Positions 1 through 7,442 of a stretch of 64,000 nt of DNA are shown in pieces. Numbering within the stretch: the first letter of the stretch is position 1; each line of letters opens with the position of its first letter. The DNA comes from an uncultured Ruminococcus sp. (GTDB lineage: Bacteria > Bacillota > Clostridia > Oscillospirales > Ruminococcaceae), in NCBI GenBank assembly GCA_945868475.1, contig CAMBLM010000005.1, forward strand, positions 1 through 64,000, written 5' to 3'. Both the position numbers and the translations under genes were made by a program. Under the pieces are notes generated by a model. The model was not told where the DNA came from, searched no databases, and was given only the letters and a program-made list of their open reading frames with translations.

Positions 1-1
1 T

Positions 2-223
2 ATTGACCGAATTGTGCTTATGGAGAATGTGAAAACAATTGACCATTTGGTTATGGCTCTTCATACAACATTCGGGTTCGGAGAGAAACGACTTAACGAA
101 TTCAAAAAAGCGGTCGAGGAAACGCTAAGATTTGAAGCTTTCGGCAAAAAGTCTACAACGCAGGACTGCATCGATACAATGCGAAATAAGTTCGGCATTG
201 ACTTCGACAAGAGAGAGGACTGA
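2..223 (+). CDS. Hypothetical phage protein, 5' end outside window
   Basis: The reading frame is open to the left edge of the window, so the true start may lie outside; internal candidates are GTG at 14 and ATG at 20. The visible 69-71 residues are charged and probably helical. I recognise no family. It ends 5 bases before the next gene, so the two are probably co-transcribed as the end of the + strand early segment of the prophage. Confidence 0.6.
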   Translation: MDRIVLMENVKTIDHLVMALHTTFGFGEKRLNEFKKAVEETLRFEAFGKKSTTQDCIDTMRNKFGIDFDKRED

Positions 224-228
224 AACCA

Positions 229-756
229 ATGGAAGAACGTAATACCCACGACAAAATAGCACTTTCACGCAGGATTTTTGCTTCATACAACCGTATGAAG
301 CTGAAGATCAGCTCGCTTTCCCAAAGCATAGACTTTTATTCCAAGCATAAGGAAAGCGAAATTCAGAAAGACATACATAGCCTTTCTGTTTCCCACCCGT
401 CAGGCGGTGGCGGCGGCTCAAACCCGAATGTTTCAGCAAATAAGCTCCCGAGCATCGTAGAGCAGGAAGATGCACTTTCCGCCGAATATGATTCGCAGAT
501 ATCGGAAATGAAATTCAAGCGCAATGTCTGCATTTACGCCGTCGAAAGTATCGACAACTTCGTGAACCACCTTTCGGAAGAGCAGGAAAAAATCATAAAA
601 ATGCTCTATCTCGGGAAAGATCATAAAACATTCGGCGAAATTTCAGCTAAGATAAACCTCTCGGAGCGCAGGATAAAGCAGATAGTCAATTCTATACTGC
701 TTGAATATGCCGAAACGCTTGATTATGATATTGACCTCATTGTGAACAATTTATAA
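229..756 (+). CDS. ArpU/sigma-70 region-4-like phage transcription regulator
   Basis: A 175-residue protein. The C-terminal 60 residues carry a helix-turn-helix typical of ArpU/RinA-type late regulators and sigma region 4: LSEEQEKIIKMLYL, then KTFGEISAKINLSERRIKQI. The N-terminal half is a charged helix with a Gly-rich SGGGGGSNPN linker near residue 60. Family knowledge says such proteins switch on phage late operons. Here it is the last gene on the + strand and converges on the late operon, with only a terminator between. The role as late activator is inferred from family and position. Confidence 0.75.
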   Translation: MEERNTHDKIALSRRIFASYNRMKLKISSLSQSIDFYSKHKESEIQKDIHSLSVSHPSGGGGGSNPNVSANKLPSIVEQEDALSAEYDSQISEMKFKRNVCIYAVESIDNFVNHLSEEQEKIIKMLYLGKDHKTFGEISAKINLSERRIKQIVNSILLEYAETLDYDIDLIVNNL

Positions 757-762
757 AAAAGG

Positions 763-800
763 AAAAACGGCTCGGATTATCAAAATTCCGAGCCGTTTTA
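763..800. terminator. Bidirectional terminator between convergent phage operons
   Basis: AAAACGGCTCGGA and TTCCGAGCCGTTTT form a stem of about 13 pairs with A-runs on one side and T-runs on the other, so it can work on both strands. It separates the regulator gene ending at 756 from the minus-strand late operon ending at 822. Confidence 0.85.
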
Positions 801-821
801 ATTATATTGATTTTTGGATAA

Positions 822-860
822 TCAAAATGCAACTGCCGTGAGTGTTACTGTTTTTGCCAT
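822..860 (-). CDS. 12-codon mini-ORF with strong ribosome site
   Basis: On the minus strand, directly after the LRR gene stop, AAAGGAGG lies about 7 bases before an ATG that encodes MAKTVTLTAVAF and a TGA, followed at once by the terminator. The Shine-Dalgarno match is as good as any in the late operon. It could be a real short hydrophobic peptide or the stub of a deleted last gene. No family is known to me. Confidence 0.4.
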   Translation of the reverse strand: MAKTVTLTAVAF

Positions 861-874
861 TGTTTTTCCTCCTT

Positions 875-1822
875 TTATTGTGGTTTCGGATAAAGCTGCG
901 GACAATTCTCAAACTTATTTCCGTTAAGGTTGCAGCCGTCAGCGAGGACAAGCGACTGCAAACTGTAACAGTTGCTAAATTCATCAGCCGCTATCGCTGT
1001 GAGCTTTGGTGCATTAACAGATTTTAAGGAGTAGCAGTTAGTTTTAAATGCCGCTCCGTCCTCTGATTCTGCTGACGGCAAATCTACACTTCTCAAAGCA
1101 TAGCAGCCGCTGAACATACTTTTTGCGATGATCTTTAGATTTTGCAGTCCGTCTACTTTTTCAAGTGCAAAGCAGTTCTGAAAAGCTGACTCGCCGAAGC
1201 TTTCGGGAGAGATGCCTATCTTTACTTTTTTCAAGGTTCTGAAGCTTTGAAATTTTGGTTCAGCGTTTTTTACCGTCCCCATAAATTCGAGATAAACGAG
1301 ATTTGCACCGTAACGGCTGCCTGCAATCGGAACTGTACCAGTATCAAGCTGTATATCCCGACCGACTTTTATCGCCCTTATGCACTTGCACGAGCCGTCA
1401 GTCGAGTTATAGCCGCCGCTGTAGCTATCAATAATGTGTCCTACCATAAAAGCAGCATTTGCGCCATTAGCATTGAGATATACCTCATTACCTGCCGCCG
1501 TAATCGTGATGATATATTGTCCTGCGGTCTGATAGACATGATACACATTATAGCCATATCCTGCAGGATAATCGTATGTGTACCCATCGTCCCCGTAGTT
1601 GATAGTACCGCCGTCATAATTTGCACCGTAAAGCCCGATTATCGGCGCAACATCGCCTGCATCGGCTTCAACGTACATAATCACCTGATTAGGCTCTGGA
1701 TCGGGAATTTCAAGCCAGTGACTCGGAAAAGTCCATTCGTCACTTTTCACGCCACCACCACCCATCGAAATCCCGTCATTATACCCTATCCCATATCCAT
1801 AAGCAATATCTCTTGCGTTCAT
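875..1822 (-). CDS. Leucine-rich-repeat (BspA type) tail-associated protein
   Basis: A 315-residue protein, last full gene of the late operon. Residues about 180-310 hold BspA-like LRR_5 repeats with phrases such as FRTLKKVKIG, SAFQNCFALEKVDG and FSGCYALRSVDLPSAES. The N-terminal part is Gly/Tyr-rich and resembles tail-fibre shaft sequence. Start ATG is preceded by AAGGAGCTGATTTT. It lies 4 bases after the tail tip gene. LRR proteins of this type bind surfaces, so a receptor-binding or lysogenic conversion role is likely; that is inference. Confidence 0.7.
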   Translation of the reverse strand: MNARDIAYGYGIGYNDGISMGGGGVKSDEWTFPSHWLEIPDPEPNQVIMYVEADAGDVAPIIGLYGANYDGGTINYGDDGYTYDYPAGYGYNVYHVYQTAGQYIITITAAGNEVYLNANGANAAFMVGHIIDSYSGGYNSTDGSCKCIRAIKVGRDIQLDTGTVPIAGSRYGANLVYLEFMGTVKNAEPKFQSFRTLKKVKIGISPESFGESAFQNCFALEKVDGLQNLKIIAKSMFSGCYALRSVDLPSAESEDGAAFKTNCYSLKSVNAPKLTAIAADEFSNCYSLQSLVLADGCNLNGNKFENCPQLYPKPQ

Positions 1823-1826
1823 AAAA

Positions 1827-4400
1827 TCAGCTCCTTGTTATAGCAGTGACGTTTCCGTCACTGTCTGTAATTTTGTTTATTCTCCCGTCCGAATCTCTTG
1901 TGAGTGAAAAATCATATTTCCGATACTTCCCGTCACTCTTCCTGTTTCCCGAAACAAAGATTAAAGCCGTGTCCGAAACATTGATCGAACTGAACCATTC
2001 GGGAGAGGTCTCCTCAATATATCCCGTCACAACTTTACCTTTGTATATCTTCGTCCCCGACTGAAAATCGAAATACGCAGGCGAAGTTTCAACTTCGTTC
2101 CCGCTCTCGTCTGTTTCCTTTTTTGAAGGAAAGATCCTCGCAATTACTTTTCCGTCAGCCGCAAAAACAACGGGCCGTTCACCGACCGAGGAAAGGCAAA
2201 TGCCGCCGTCTGTATTCTCGTTGGTATAAACAGAGCCTTCGTGTTCCCAACCGCCTTCGCCGTCGTTAAGCTCGGCATTCCACTTGTACATATTGATACG
2301 ACCGCCTTTAATAACGGTTCGCTCATTGTTTGAAGTCGAAACAAGCTTTCCCGATACAGTGTTTCCATTCGGGTCTAAAGCGTCACAACCTTCAATTGTT
2401 CCGTCAGCGTACAAAACCATAGAGCCGTTCTGTGCTTTTATCTTGTTGTCTTCAATAAGCCAACCGCCGATCTCACCCGAAGTAGCCGTGATTTTGCCCG
2501 TGATTTCAAGAACGCCCTCGTTATATTGAATCGCCGATTTTACAGTACCGTCTTCATTGAAAACCTTAAAATAAAACTCTGTAGGAGAGATTTTACAGCA
2601 AGTCTTGATATTTCCTGCATCGTCCCTTGACGCGAAATAAATAAGCATTTCGTTCTTTGAAAAAACAACATTGCTGTTTTCCGTCGATGCCGAAAAAGCA
2701 CCGTTTATGTTCACTCCCTCGGCATAAAGCGCACCGTCTGAATTCACGCTGAATTTGCCGTTCGCCGCCACTATTTCACCGTTCGCCGTAAGTGCAAGAG
2801 CATTGTTTACATTTACAATACCGCCTTCAAGTATCTCCCAAGAGCCGATATATCCCGACTTTGCCGTTATTTTGCCCTCAAATTCACCTGTCGCCGCTTT
2901 GAGTTCGCCCGAGAACGTACCCGTTGCCGCCTGTAAAGCTCCCTTGAATGTGCCGCTCGCACCGTACAGATCACCGCTGAAAACGATATTGCCCGTTTCA
3001 CCGTCCATATATATCTTTATGTCATTCTGCCTGTCACGAACAACAATACCGCCGTTGTAAACGTCAATACCGTCTATCGAAATAGAGGTCTTGCCCGTCC
3101 GTTCGTAGCCGTCAACGCCAATGACCCTGAATCCCGCTTCAAGAGCCTGATTTGTAAGCTTAACATAAGAGGTCATTGTCTGCCTTGTGCCGTCCTCACT
3201 GTTCATTATTACATCATCGGAAGAAAGCTTTCCCATAAGGTCAACGAGGTTGTTTACCTTGTCTGCACTTGTGAGCGCATACTTTATCTTTGCCGCAAAA
3301 ACTTCCTTTTCATCTCCGAGTGTAACGGAAGAACAGTTCCACGGACGGAAAAATTCGTATTTTTTCTCCGTCACCCTCGCGCGGTATTTGTTCTCGGAAA
3401 GGTCTACGTCCGCAACATCGACCATATCCGAAACATCAAACGAAACGCCGCTGTTTTCGAGCAGGGGACGGTCAATGAGCGAGATTTTAAGCGTTACCTG
3501 CGGTGTTGAAAGCTTTTTAAGCTCGCGTTCGCCCCAAACGATAAGATCACCGACATTTGAAATATCGTTGTTTTCGATAAGTCCGTAAAGAGGAGTGGAA
3601 GTGTAGGAATAATCTTCAAGATATTCCTTGCCGTCATTCGATGCCGCAATGTTCAGTCCGTCCTTGCCGTAAACATAAAGCCTTGTCACAATATTCTTGC
3701 TTATGTTTCGTTCAAGTCCCGTTTCGTTGAACCGAAACCGAATGCCATAGCCATTGTAAGGCTGATATATCTCTTCCGAACGTAAATGAACTATCTTCTG
3801 TAAGCTGTCAAAAATGAGTATTCCGCCCCAAAGCGACTGAACAGCTTTTATATTTTCCAGTATGCTCTTTTTATCACTTTCAAGGTCAAATTTGCCGTCA
3901 ACGTCAACCGTTCCGACAGTCCACCCCGAGCCGTACAGCAAAGCATATAAAGCATAAGCCGCCGAACCTTTTTCATAAGGGTTTACGATCTCTTCACCGT
4001 TCACAACGAGCGGAGCAATGCCGCCGCTTAAAATAACGACCATAGTATTATCGATATGATCGTATGTCGTAGTCGAATTGTAAGCCGTTATATAAGCCTT
4101 GCCGAGAAGATACTGCCGCTCTACAAGACTTATCTGCGCCGAATTCTTGTTGCCTGTGTCCTTTTTCTCGTTGAAGCTGTCACCGTCGTAAAGCTGTGTG
4201 TAAACCTTGCCGTCTGCAATAACGAGATTTTCAGCGTTTTGAAGAAATTCGTACTTTTCCGAACTTGTCAGCATCGTGAATGAAAGAGTGCTTTCACCGC
4301 CCTGCTTGTTTTCAATAAAGCATTCGGAAACGCCGTCCCTTTCACGAAGCTTTGTGAGGACTGCACCGTCCTTATTGGTTATGTACATTGCCTTGTTCAT
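1827..4400 (-). CDS. Phage tail tip / prophage-tail endopeptidase-like structural protein
   Basis: An 857-residue protein. The N-terminal 370 residues resemble the Prophage_tail / siphovirus Gp37-like tip module (ENKQGGESTLSFTM near the start, ERQYLLG, a mid section ending near the DGTRQTMTSYVKLTNQALE linker). The centre holds short repeats GTFKGALQAATGTFSGELKA and GEFEGKITAKSGYIGSWEI, the shaft pattern common in such proteins. It has a clear ribosome site (GGAGGTAAGCT). In this operon it should form the baseplate hub or fibre that follows the Dit-like protein. Confidence 0.8.
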   Translation of the reverse strand: MNKAMYITNKDGAVLTKLRERDGVSECFIENKQGGESTLSFTMLTSSEKYEFLQNAENLVIADGKVYTQLYDGDSFNEKKDTGNKNSAQISLVERQYLLGKAYITAYNSTTTYDHIDNTMVVILSGGIAPLVVNGEEIVNPYEKGSAAYALYALLYGSGWTVGTVDVDGKFDLESDKKSILENIKAVQSLWGGILIFDSLQKIVHLRSEEIYQPYNGYGIRFRFNETGLERNISKNIVTRLYVYGKDGLNIAASNDGKEYLEDYSYTSTPLYGLIENNDISNVGDLIVWGERELKKLSTPQVTLKISLIDRPLLENSGVSFDVSDMVDVADVDLSENKYRARVTEKKYEFFRPWNCSSVTLGDEKEVFAAKIKYALTSADKVNNLVDLMGKLSSDDVIMNSEDGTRQTMTSYVKLTNQALEAGFRVIGVDGYERTGKTSISIDGIDVYNGGIVVRDRQNDIKIYMDGETGNIVFSGDLYGASGTFKGALQAATGTFSGELKAATGEFEGKITAKSGYIGSWEILEGGIVNVNNALALTANGEIVAANGKFSVNSDGALYAEGVNINGAFSASTENSNVVFSKNEMLIYFASRDDAGNIKTCCKISPTEFYFKVFNEDGTVKSAIQYNEGVLEITGKITATSGEIGGWLIEDNKIKAQNGSMVLYADGTIEGCDALDPNGNTVSGKLVSTSNNERTVIKGGRINMYKWNAELNDGEGGWEHEGSVYTNENTDGGICLSSVGERPVVFAADGKVIARIFPSKKETDESGNEVETSPAYFDFQSGTKIYKGKVVTGYIEETSPEWFSSINVSDTALIFVSGNRKSDGKYRKYDFSLTRDSDGRINKITDSDGNVTAITRS

Positions 4401-4551
4401 AGCTTACCTCCTTGATTTGCGTATAAATATTAATAAACAATGCATATAATATTGAAGCTGATGTGCAGTTTCAACAAAATATTGTATAAAAATTTGTACT
4501 AAAAACCAAATAACACTTTAAAATATTGTTTGGGAGATATATTTGTGCTAT

Positions 4552-4557
4552 TATAAT
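4552..4557 (+). promoter_or_regulatory. Possible -10 box of the inserted three-gene cassette
   Basis: TATAAT lies 89 bases before the first cassette ATG, in a strongly AT-rich gap between divergent genes; a TTG-containing -35 (TGTTTG) is weak. The leader also holds AACAAATTGTTGTTTG, a small inverted repeat that could be an operator. This suggests the cassette has its own promoter and is not driven by the late operon. Confidence 0.45.
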
Positions 4558-4645
4558 AACAAATTGTTGTTTGCATATGTTATTGTTTTGTTTGTGAATC
4601 AAACTGCTAATTGAAAACGCTTGGTTTGTGTTGCGGGAGGATCGT

Positions 4646-4909
4646 ATGGATAAAAATATATTTGCTCTTAGAAAAATATCTGTTTCAACAAATGGTGAAA
4701 AAGATATGCTTAAATTCGACTTGTATGGTAATGATACTGTAGACAAAGAGGATAACGAATGCTCGTTAAAGTCTTCATTTATCATTCCGGTGAATGTTTA
4801 TCCCGCTATGATTAAAGCTTTCATTGGTGCAGGCTTGCAATTAAAGAATAATGGTGTAAATATAGAATTTATAAATAAAGCAGAGAAAGGGGAAGACGAA
4901 GATGAATAA
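4646..4909 (+). CDS. Hypothetical protein, first gene of inserted cassette
   Basis: An 87-residue protein; ATG chosen because GGGAGG ends 5 bases before it (an in-frame upstream codon at 4628 has no such site). The sequence has alternating strand-like segments (FIIPVNVYPAMIKAFIGAG, then GVNIEFINKAEKG) and an acidic tail. I do not recognise the family. The stop overlaps the next start by 8 bases, implying coupled translation. It is visibly more AT-rich than the phage genes around it and lies on the opposite strand, so it is probably a later insertion. Confidence 0.65.
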   Translation: MDKNIFALRKISVSTNGEKDMLKFDLYGNDTVDKEDNECSLKSSFIIPVNVYPAMIKAFIGAGLQLKNNGVNIEFINKAEKGEDEDE

Positions 4910-5384
4910 ACTCAAAAGCGTTAAGGAGTATACAGTTGATTTTTCTGTTTTGGAGAATATGACAGCATTTGAATCATTTAATGATAGCGAGAAAATTAAT
5001 TTTGCCGGCAATGCTGTTCAAGAAATATCTTCATATTCCGCTTTAAATAAGAATACTGAAGTTGCTTGTATTCTTAAAGATCTGATAAAAAACGTATCTG
5101 AGTACGGAAAATATGATAAATACATTTCTGTATTAAACCAAGGCTTTCCGTACGAAGGAATAAAAATAAAAGAAGCATATATAAGACATAAAGAAAATGA
5201 ATTATGGATAATTGCCGAATATGTTGATTCAGCAATTTCGGAGAATTTTTTTAATATTGCGTTCGATTTATGGGATGATTTATACACTAATGTGAACATT
5301 GTTCTTGCCGGAGAAAACGAACTCAATCGTGCGCTTATGCCGGATGATTTAGAATCTGTTGTTTTACAGAGCAAGGAAGTGTGA
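4902..5384 (+). CDS. Hypothetical protein, second gene of inserted cassette
   Basis: A 160-residue soluble protein of mixed helix and strand, with no signal peptide or membrane segment. The C-terminal half alternates hydrophobic strands (KEAYIRHKENELWIIAEYV) and a helix rich in Asp and Asn (NIAFDLWDDLYTNVNIVL). An AAAGGGG ribosome site sits inside the end of the first gene. I cannot assign a family. It ends 8 bases before the next gene, and the three form one unit. Confidence 0.6.
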   Translation: MNKLKSVKEYTVDFSVLENMTAFESFNDSEKINFAGNAVQEISSYSALNKNTEVACILKDLIKNVSEYGKYDKYISVLNQGFPYEGIKIKEAYIRHKENELWIIAEYVDSAISENFFNIAFDLWDDLYTNVNIVLAGENELNRALMPDDLESVVLQSKEV

Positions 5385-5391
5385 TTTAATT

Positions 5392-5778
5392 ATGGACGTA
5401 AAAGCTTCTATTGACAAACATAAGCAACAGTTTGCTCACAACAAGGAATTTTTAAATTCATTTCGTGCCAAGGATTACCCCGATTGGAAAATAACCTGTT
5501 ATTTTTATTGTGCACTTCACAAAGCGCATATTTATATGGTTTATGTTCATAGTGTTGAAGAATCCAAAATTAATTCCCATCAAAATATGATAGAGGAGTT
5601 GAAGAGAAAAAATAAACCAATTGGGTGTAAATATGCGCAGTTAAAGTATTTGTCTATTATGTCACGTTATGATTGTTTAGATATGTCATTAAGAACATCG
5701 GAAGCGATGAATTTGTATAATGATATAGTTACAATGTGTGATAATGGAATTAAAGCCAAAGCCTCTGCTACTACATAA
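5392..5778 (+). CDS. HEPN-like protein, third gene of inserted cassette
   Basis: A 128-residue protein starting at ATG after AAGGAAG. The segment DYPDWKITCYFYCALHKAHI, then SHQNMIEELKR and a late AQLKYLSIMSRYD, follows the layout of HEPN-like helical proteins (DxPDWAxTxxxYAALHxxxA, a His-containing second helix, and a Tyr/Arg-Tyr-Asp helix). The RX4-6H motif of ribonuclease HEPN toxins is not visible, so no activity is claimed. Its end overlaps the convergent Dit-like gene by 8 bases. Function in phage exclusion or host take-over is inference from setting. Confidence 0.55.
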   Translation: MDVKASIDKHKQQFAHNKEFLNSFRAKDYPDWKITCYFYCALHKAHIYMVYVHSVEESKINSHQNMIEELKRKNKPIGCKYAQLKYLSIMSRYDCLDMSLRTSEAMNLYNDIVTMCDNGIKAKASATT

Positions 5779-6532
5779 CAAACCACCTATCTCTCCACCT
5801 CACGCAGTCGCACCCTTCAACCGTGTTTTCTCCAATATTGAAAATAGGAAAATCAAGATAAAACGCTCCCGCAAGATATTTTTGAGTGCCGTCCGACTTT
5901 TCGAGGAATACAGTTTCCTTGTCGCAGTCAATTGTAACAATATCTTCCGATTCCGTATCAATAGCGATCTGATATTCAGCCCCGTTCACCTTTATAACGG
6001 GGTTATTTTTTTCACCCTCAAGAATAATAACGGGATAAACCAACCTGTCACCCTCTAAAACGCATATCCCATCCCCATAAAGCGCCTTTTCTTCCATACC
6101 GTAACCGTAAACTTCATAGCACTTTAAAGCAATGTCAAGTCCGCAGTAAGCAGGATTTCGGCTGAATTCCGAGGACGAAACCTTAACACCGTATATCTTG
6201 CCTCTGTAAAGCAGATAGCGCAGCCTGCGAACGGAACGGTCTATGTGCGCCGTCATTTTTCGAATGTATTCTTCGCGCTCCGCAATAGACCTAAATTCAT
6301 TTTTCATAAAAAGAACAAGGTCGAAAAGACGGTAGGAATATTTCATATCTATCGGAATTTCACCGTCAAGACCCGTTATCTGCTCGGAGGTTTCACGCAA
6401 AGAGGGAACTTCTCCGAATTTCGATGCGCGCATATTTACGGACATATCGAACGGATAGAGCATAACATCTCCGTTCTCCAATTCCTTTATCTCAAAATCA
6501 ATAACCGCCATTTCCGTGCTTTCGCAGGGCAT
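5771..6532 (-). CDS. Dit-like distal tail protein, apparently 5'-truncated
   Basis: A 253-residue frame from the first ATG. The pattern GDVMLYPFDMSVNMRASKFG, LRETSEQITGLDGEIPIDMK, IRKMTAHIDRSVRRL and GKIYGVKVSSSEF resembles siphovirus Dit/tail-component proteins that cap the tail tube. Coding-like sequence in the same frame continues upstream to about 6700 (YRLYAKADSEKEYKLLYSG, KLRFRVYGENSEG, an FnIII-like strand pattern) but meets a TGA with no start codon. The natural N-terminus seems to have been deleted. It should lie after a tape measure gene, which is absent. Confidence 0.65.
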   Translation of the reverse strand: MPCESTEMAVIDFEIKELENGDVMLYPFDMSVNMRASKFGEVPSLRETSEQITGLDGEIPIDMKYSYRLFDLVLFMKNEFRSIAEREEYIRKMTAHIDRSVRRLRYLLYRGKIYGVKVSSSEFSRNPAYCGLDIALKCYEVYGYGMEEKALYGDGICVLEGDRLVYPVIILEGEKNNPVIKVNGAEYQIAIDTESEDIVTIDCDKETVFLEKSDGTQKYLAGAFYLDFPIFNIGENTVEGCDCVRWRDRWFVM

Positions 6533-6662
6533 AGGGGAGATACCCTCGGAATTTTCCCCGTAAACTCTGAAACGAAGCTTTCCGCATTCGGGATATTTCG
6601 CCGCGTCAAATGTAAACTCTGTTTCCGAACCGCTGTATAAAAGCTTGTATTCCTTTTCGCTG

Positions 6663-6995
6663 TCAGCCTTTGCGTATAAACGGTAACATCTCGTTCAATC
6701 TCCCATAAAACATATCATCGGATTCACCGCAATTATCATTCGGCACGGAATAATCTTTTCCCGTGCCGTTTTTGCTGTCCTCTTCATCGTCACGGTCGGG
6801 ATTTCCTCCTGCTTCAATAATGCGAATACGGGTTATCTCGCCGCTCATAGCTTCGAGATACGGCAAAGAGTGTGAAAAAATCTCTTCTCGGGTCATACTT
6901 CGTTCTTTTATCAGTCCTGCAAAGAACGCCACCCAACTTTCACCCTTATCATCGTCACAGCTGCCGCCGTCATTTATCAGCTGTGACTTGTCTAC
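6663..6995 (-). CDS. Tail assembly chaperone T-domain, reached by -1 frameshift
   Basis: About 110 residues read in the -1 frame from the end of the upstream chaperone gene. It has no good start or ribosome site of its own, and the frame overlaps the end of the upstream gene, as in lambda G and GT. The G gene ends TCG GGG TAG; a slip of one base on GGGG (6995-6998) gives GGG GTA and continues VDKSQLINDGGSCDDDKGES. The T part holds AFFAGLIKERSMTREEIFSH and SLPYLEAMSGEITRI, a typical chaperone helix pair. The last dozen residues may be altered by the deletion described at 6650-6720. Confidence 0.65.
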   Translation of the reverse strand, partial: VDKSQLINDGGSCDDDKGESWVAFFAGLIKERSMTREEIFSHSLPYLEAMSGEITRIRIIEAGGNPDRDDEEDSKNGTGKDYSVPNDNCGESDDMFYGRLNEMLPFIRKG

Positions 6996-7363
6996 CCCGA
7001 GATTCCTGCGAACCTCTTTATTAGTAGAACAAGATCATCGACAGTAAAACCGTCATTTTCAAGACTGTCAAGCGTTATTGCTTCACCGCCCGAACCCGTG
7101 ACATACTTGCCGACAATATCAGCCAAAGCCAACTTGCGGCTTTCATCTCTCATCGCCGCCATACAGCTTAATCGGGGATTGCCGCCCGAAATAAGAACGG
7201 GAACGCCGACGGAATCGATTTTTTTGGTGAACTCGCTGTCAGGGGACATAACTTCCCTGAATGTCGCAGGCTTGACATAATATATTTTACCGTTCGATGC
7301 CGTGAACGTGTACAGTTCAAACAGCAGTTCACGTTCATCTAACGGATTGTTTTCTTTTTTCAT
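6992..7363 (-). CDS. Tail assembly chaperone (G-like)
   Basis: A 123-residue acidic protein placed between the major tail protein and the T frame, the usual position of the gpG-type chaperone that wraps the tape measure protein. It has REVMSPDSEFTKKID in the first half and a helical C-terminus DDLVLLIKRFAGISG. Start ATG follows AAAGGAGTTCCT. Gene order and the overlapping -1 frame at its end are the main evidence for the name. Confidence 0.65.
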   Translation of the reverse strand: MKKENNPLDERELLFELYTFTASNGKIYYVKPATFREVMSPDSEFTKKIDSVGVPVLISGGNPRLSCMAAMRDESRKLALADIVGKYVTGSGGEAITLDSLENDGFTVDDLVLLIKRFAGISG

Positions 7364-7371
7364 AGGAACTC

Positions 7372-7420
7372 CTTTAAAAAATTCCCCTCACAAGTTCGCC
7401 TGTGAGGGGATATTTTGTTG
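7372..7420 (-). terminator. Stem-loop between major tail and chaperone genes
   Basis: CCCCTCACAAG and CTTGTGAGGGG-type arms (plus strand CCCCTCACAAGTTCGCCTGT, then GAGGGG) form a short stem followed on the minus strand by an A/T run. Major tail genes are usually made in excess, and a partial terminator here would lower expression of the chaperones. The role is inferred. Confidence 0.5.
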
Positions 7421-7442
7421 CACGTTCGTTTACAAAAGTCAT

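Noticed and set aside
802..984. 60-residue minus-strand frame over the end of the LRR gene
   Set aside because: It overlaps the LRR gene and the terminator in another frame with no ribosome site; the 12-codon frame at 822-860 has the better signal.
5392..5778. HEPN ribonuclease toxin
   Set aside because: The RX4-6H catalytic motif is not visible, so only a HEPN-like fold is suggested.
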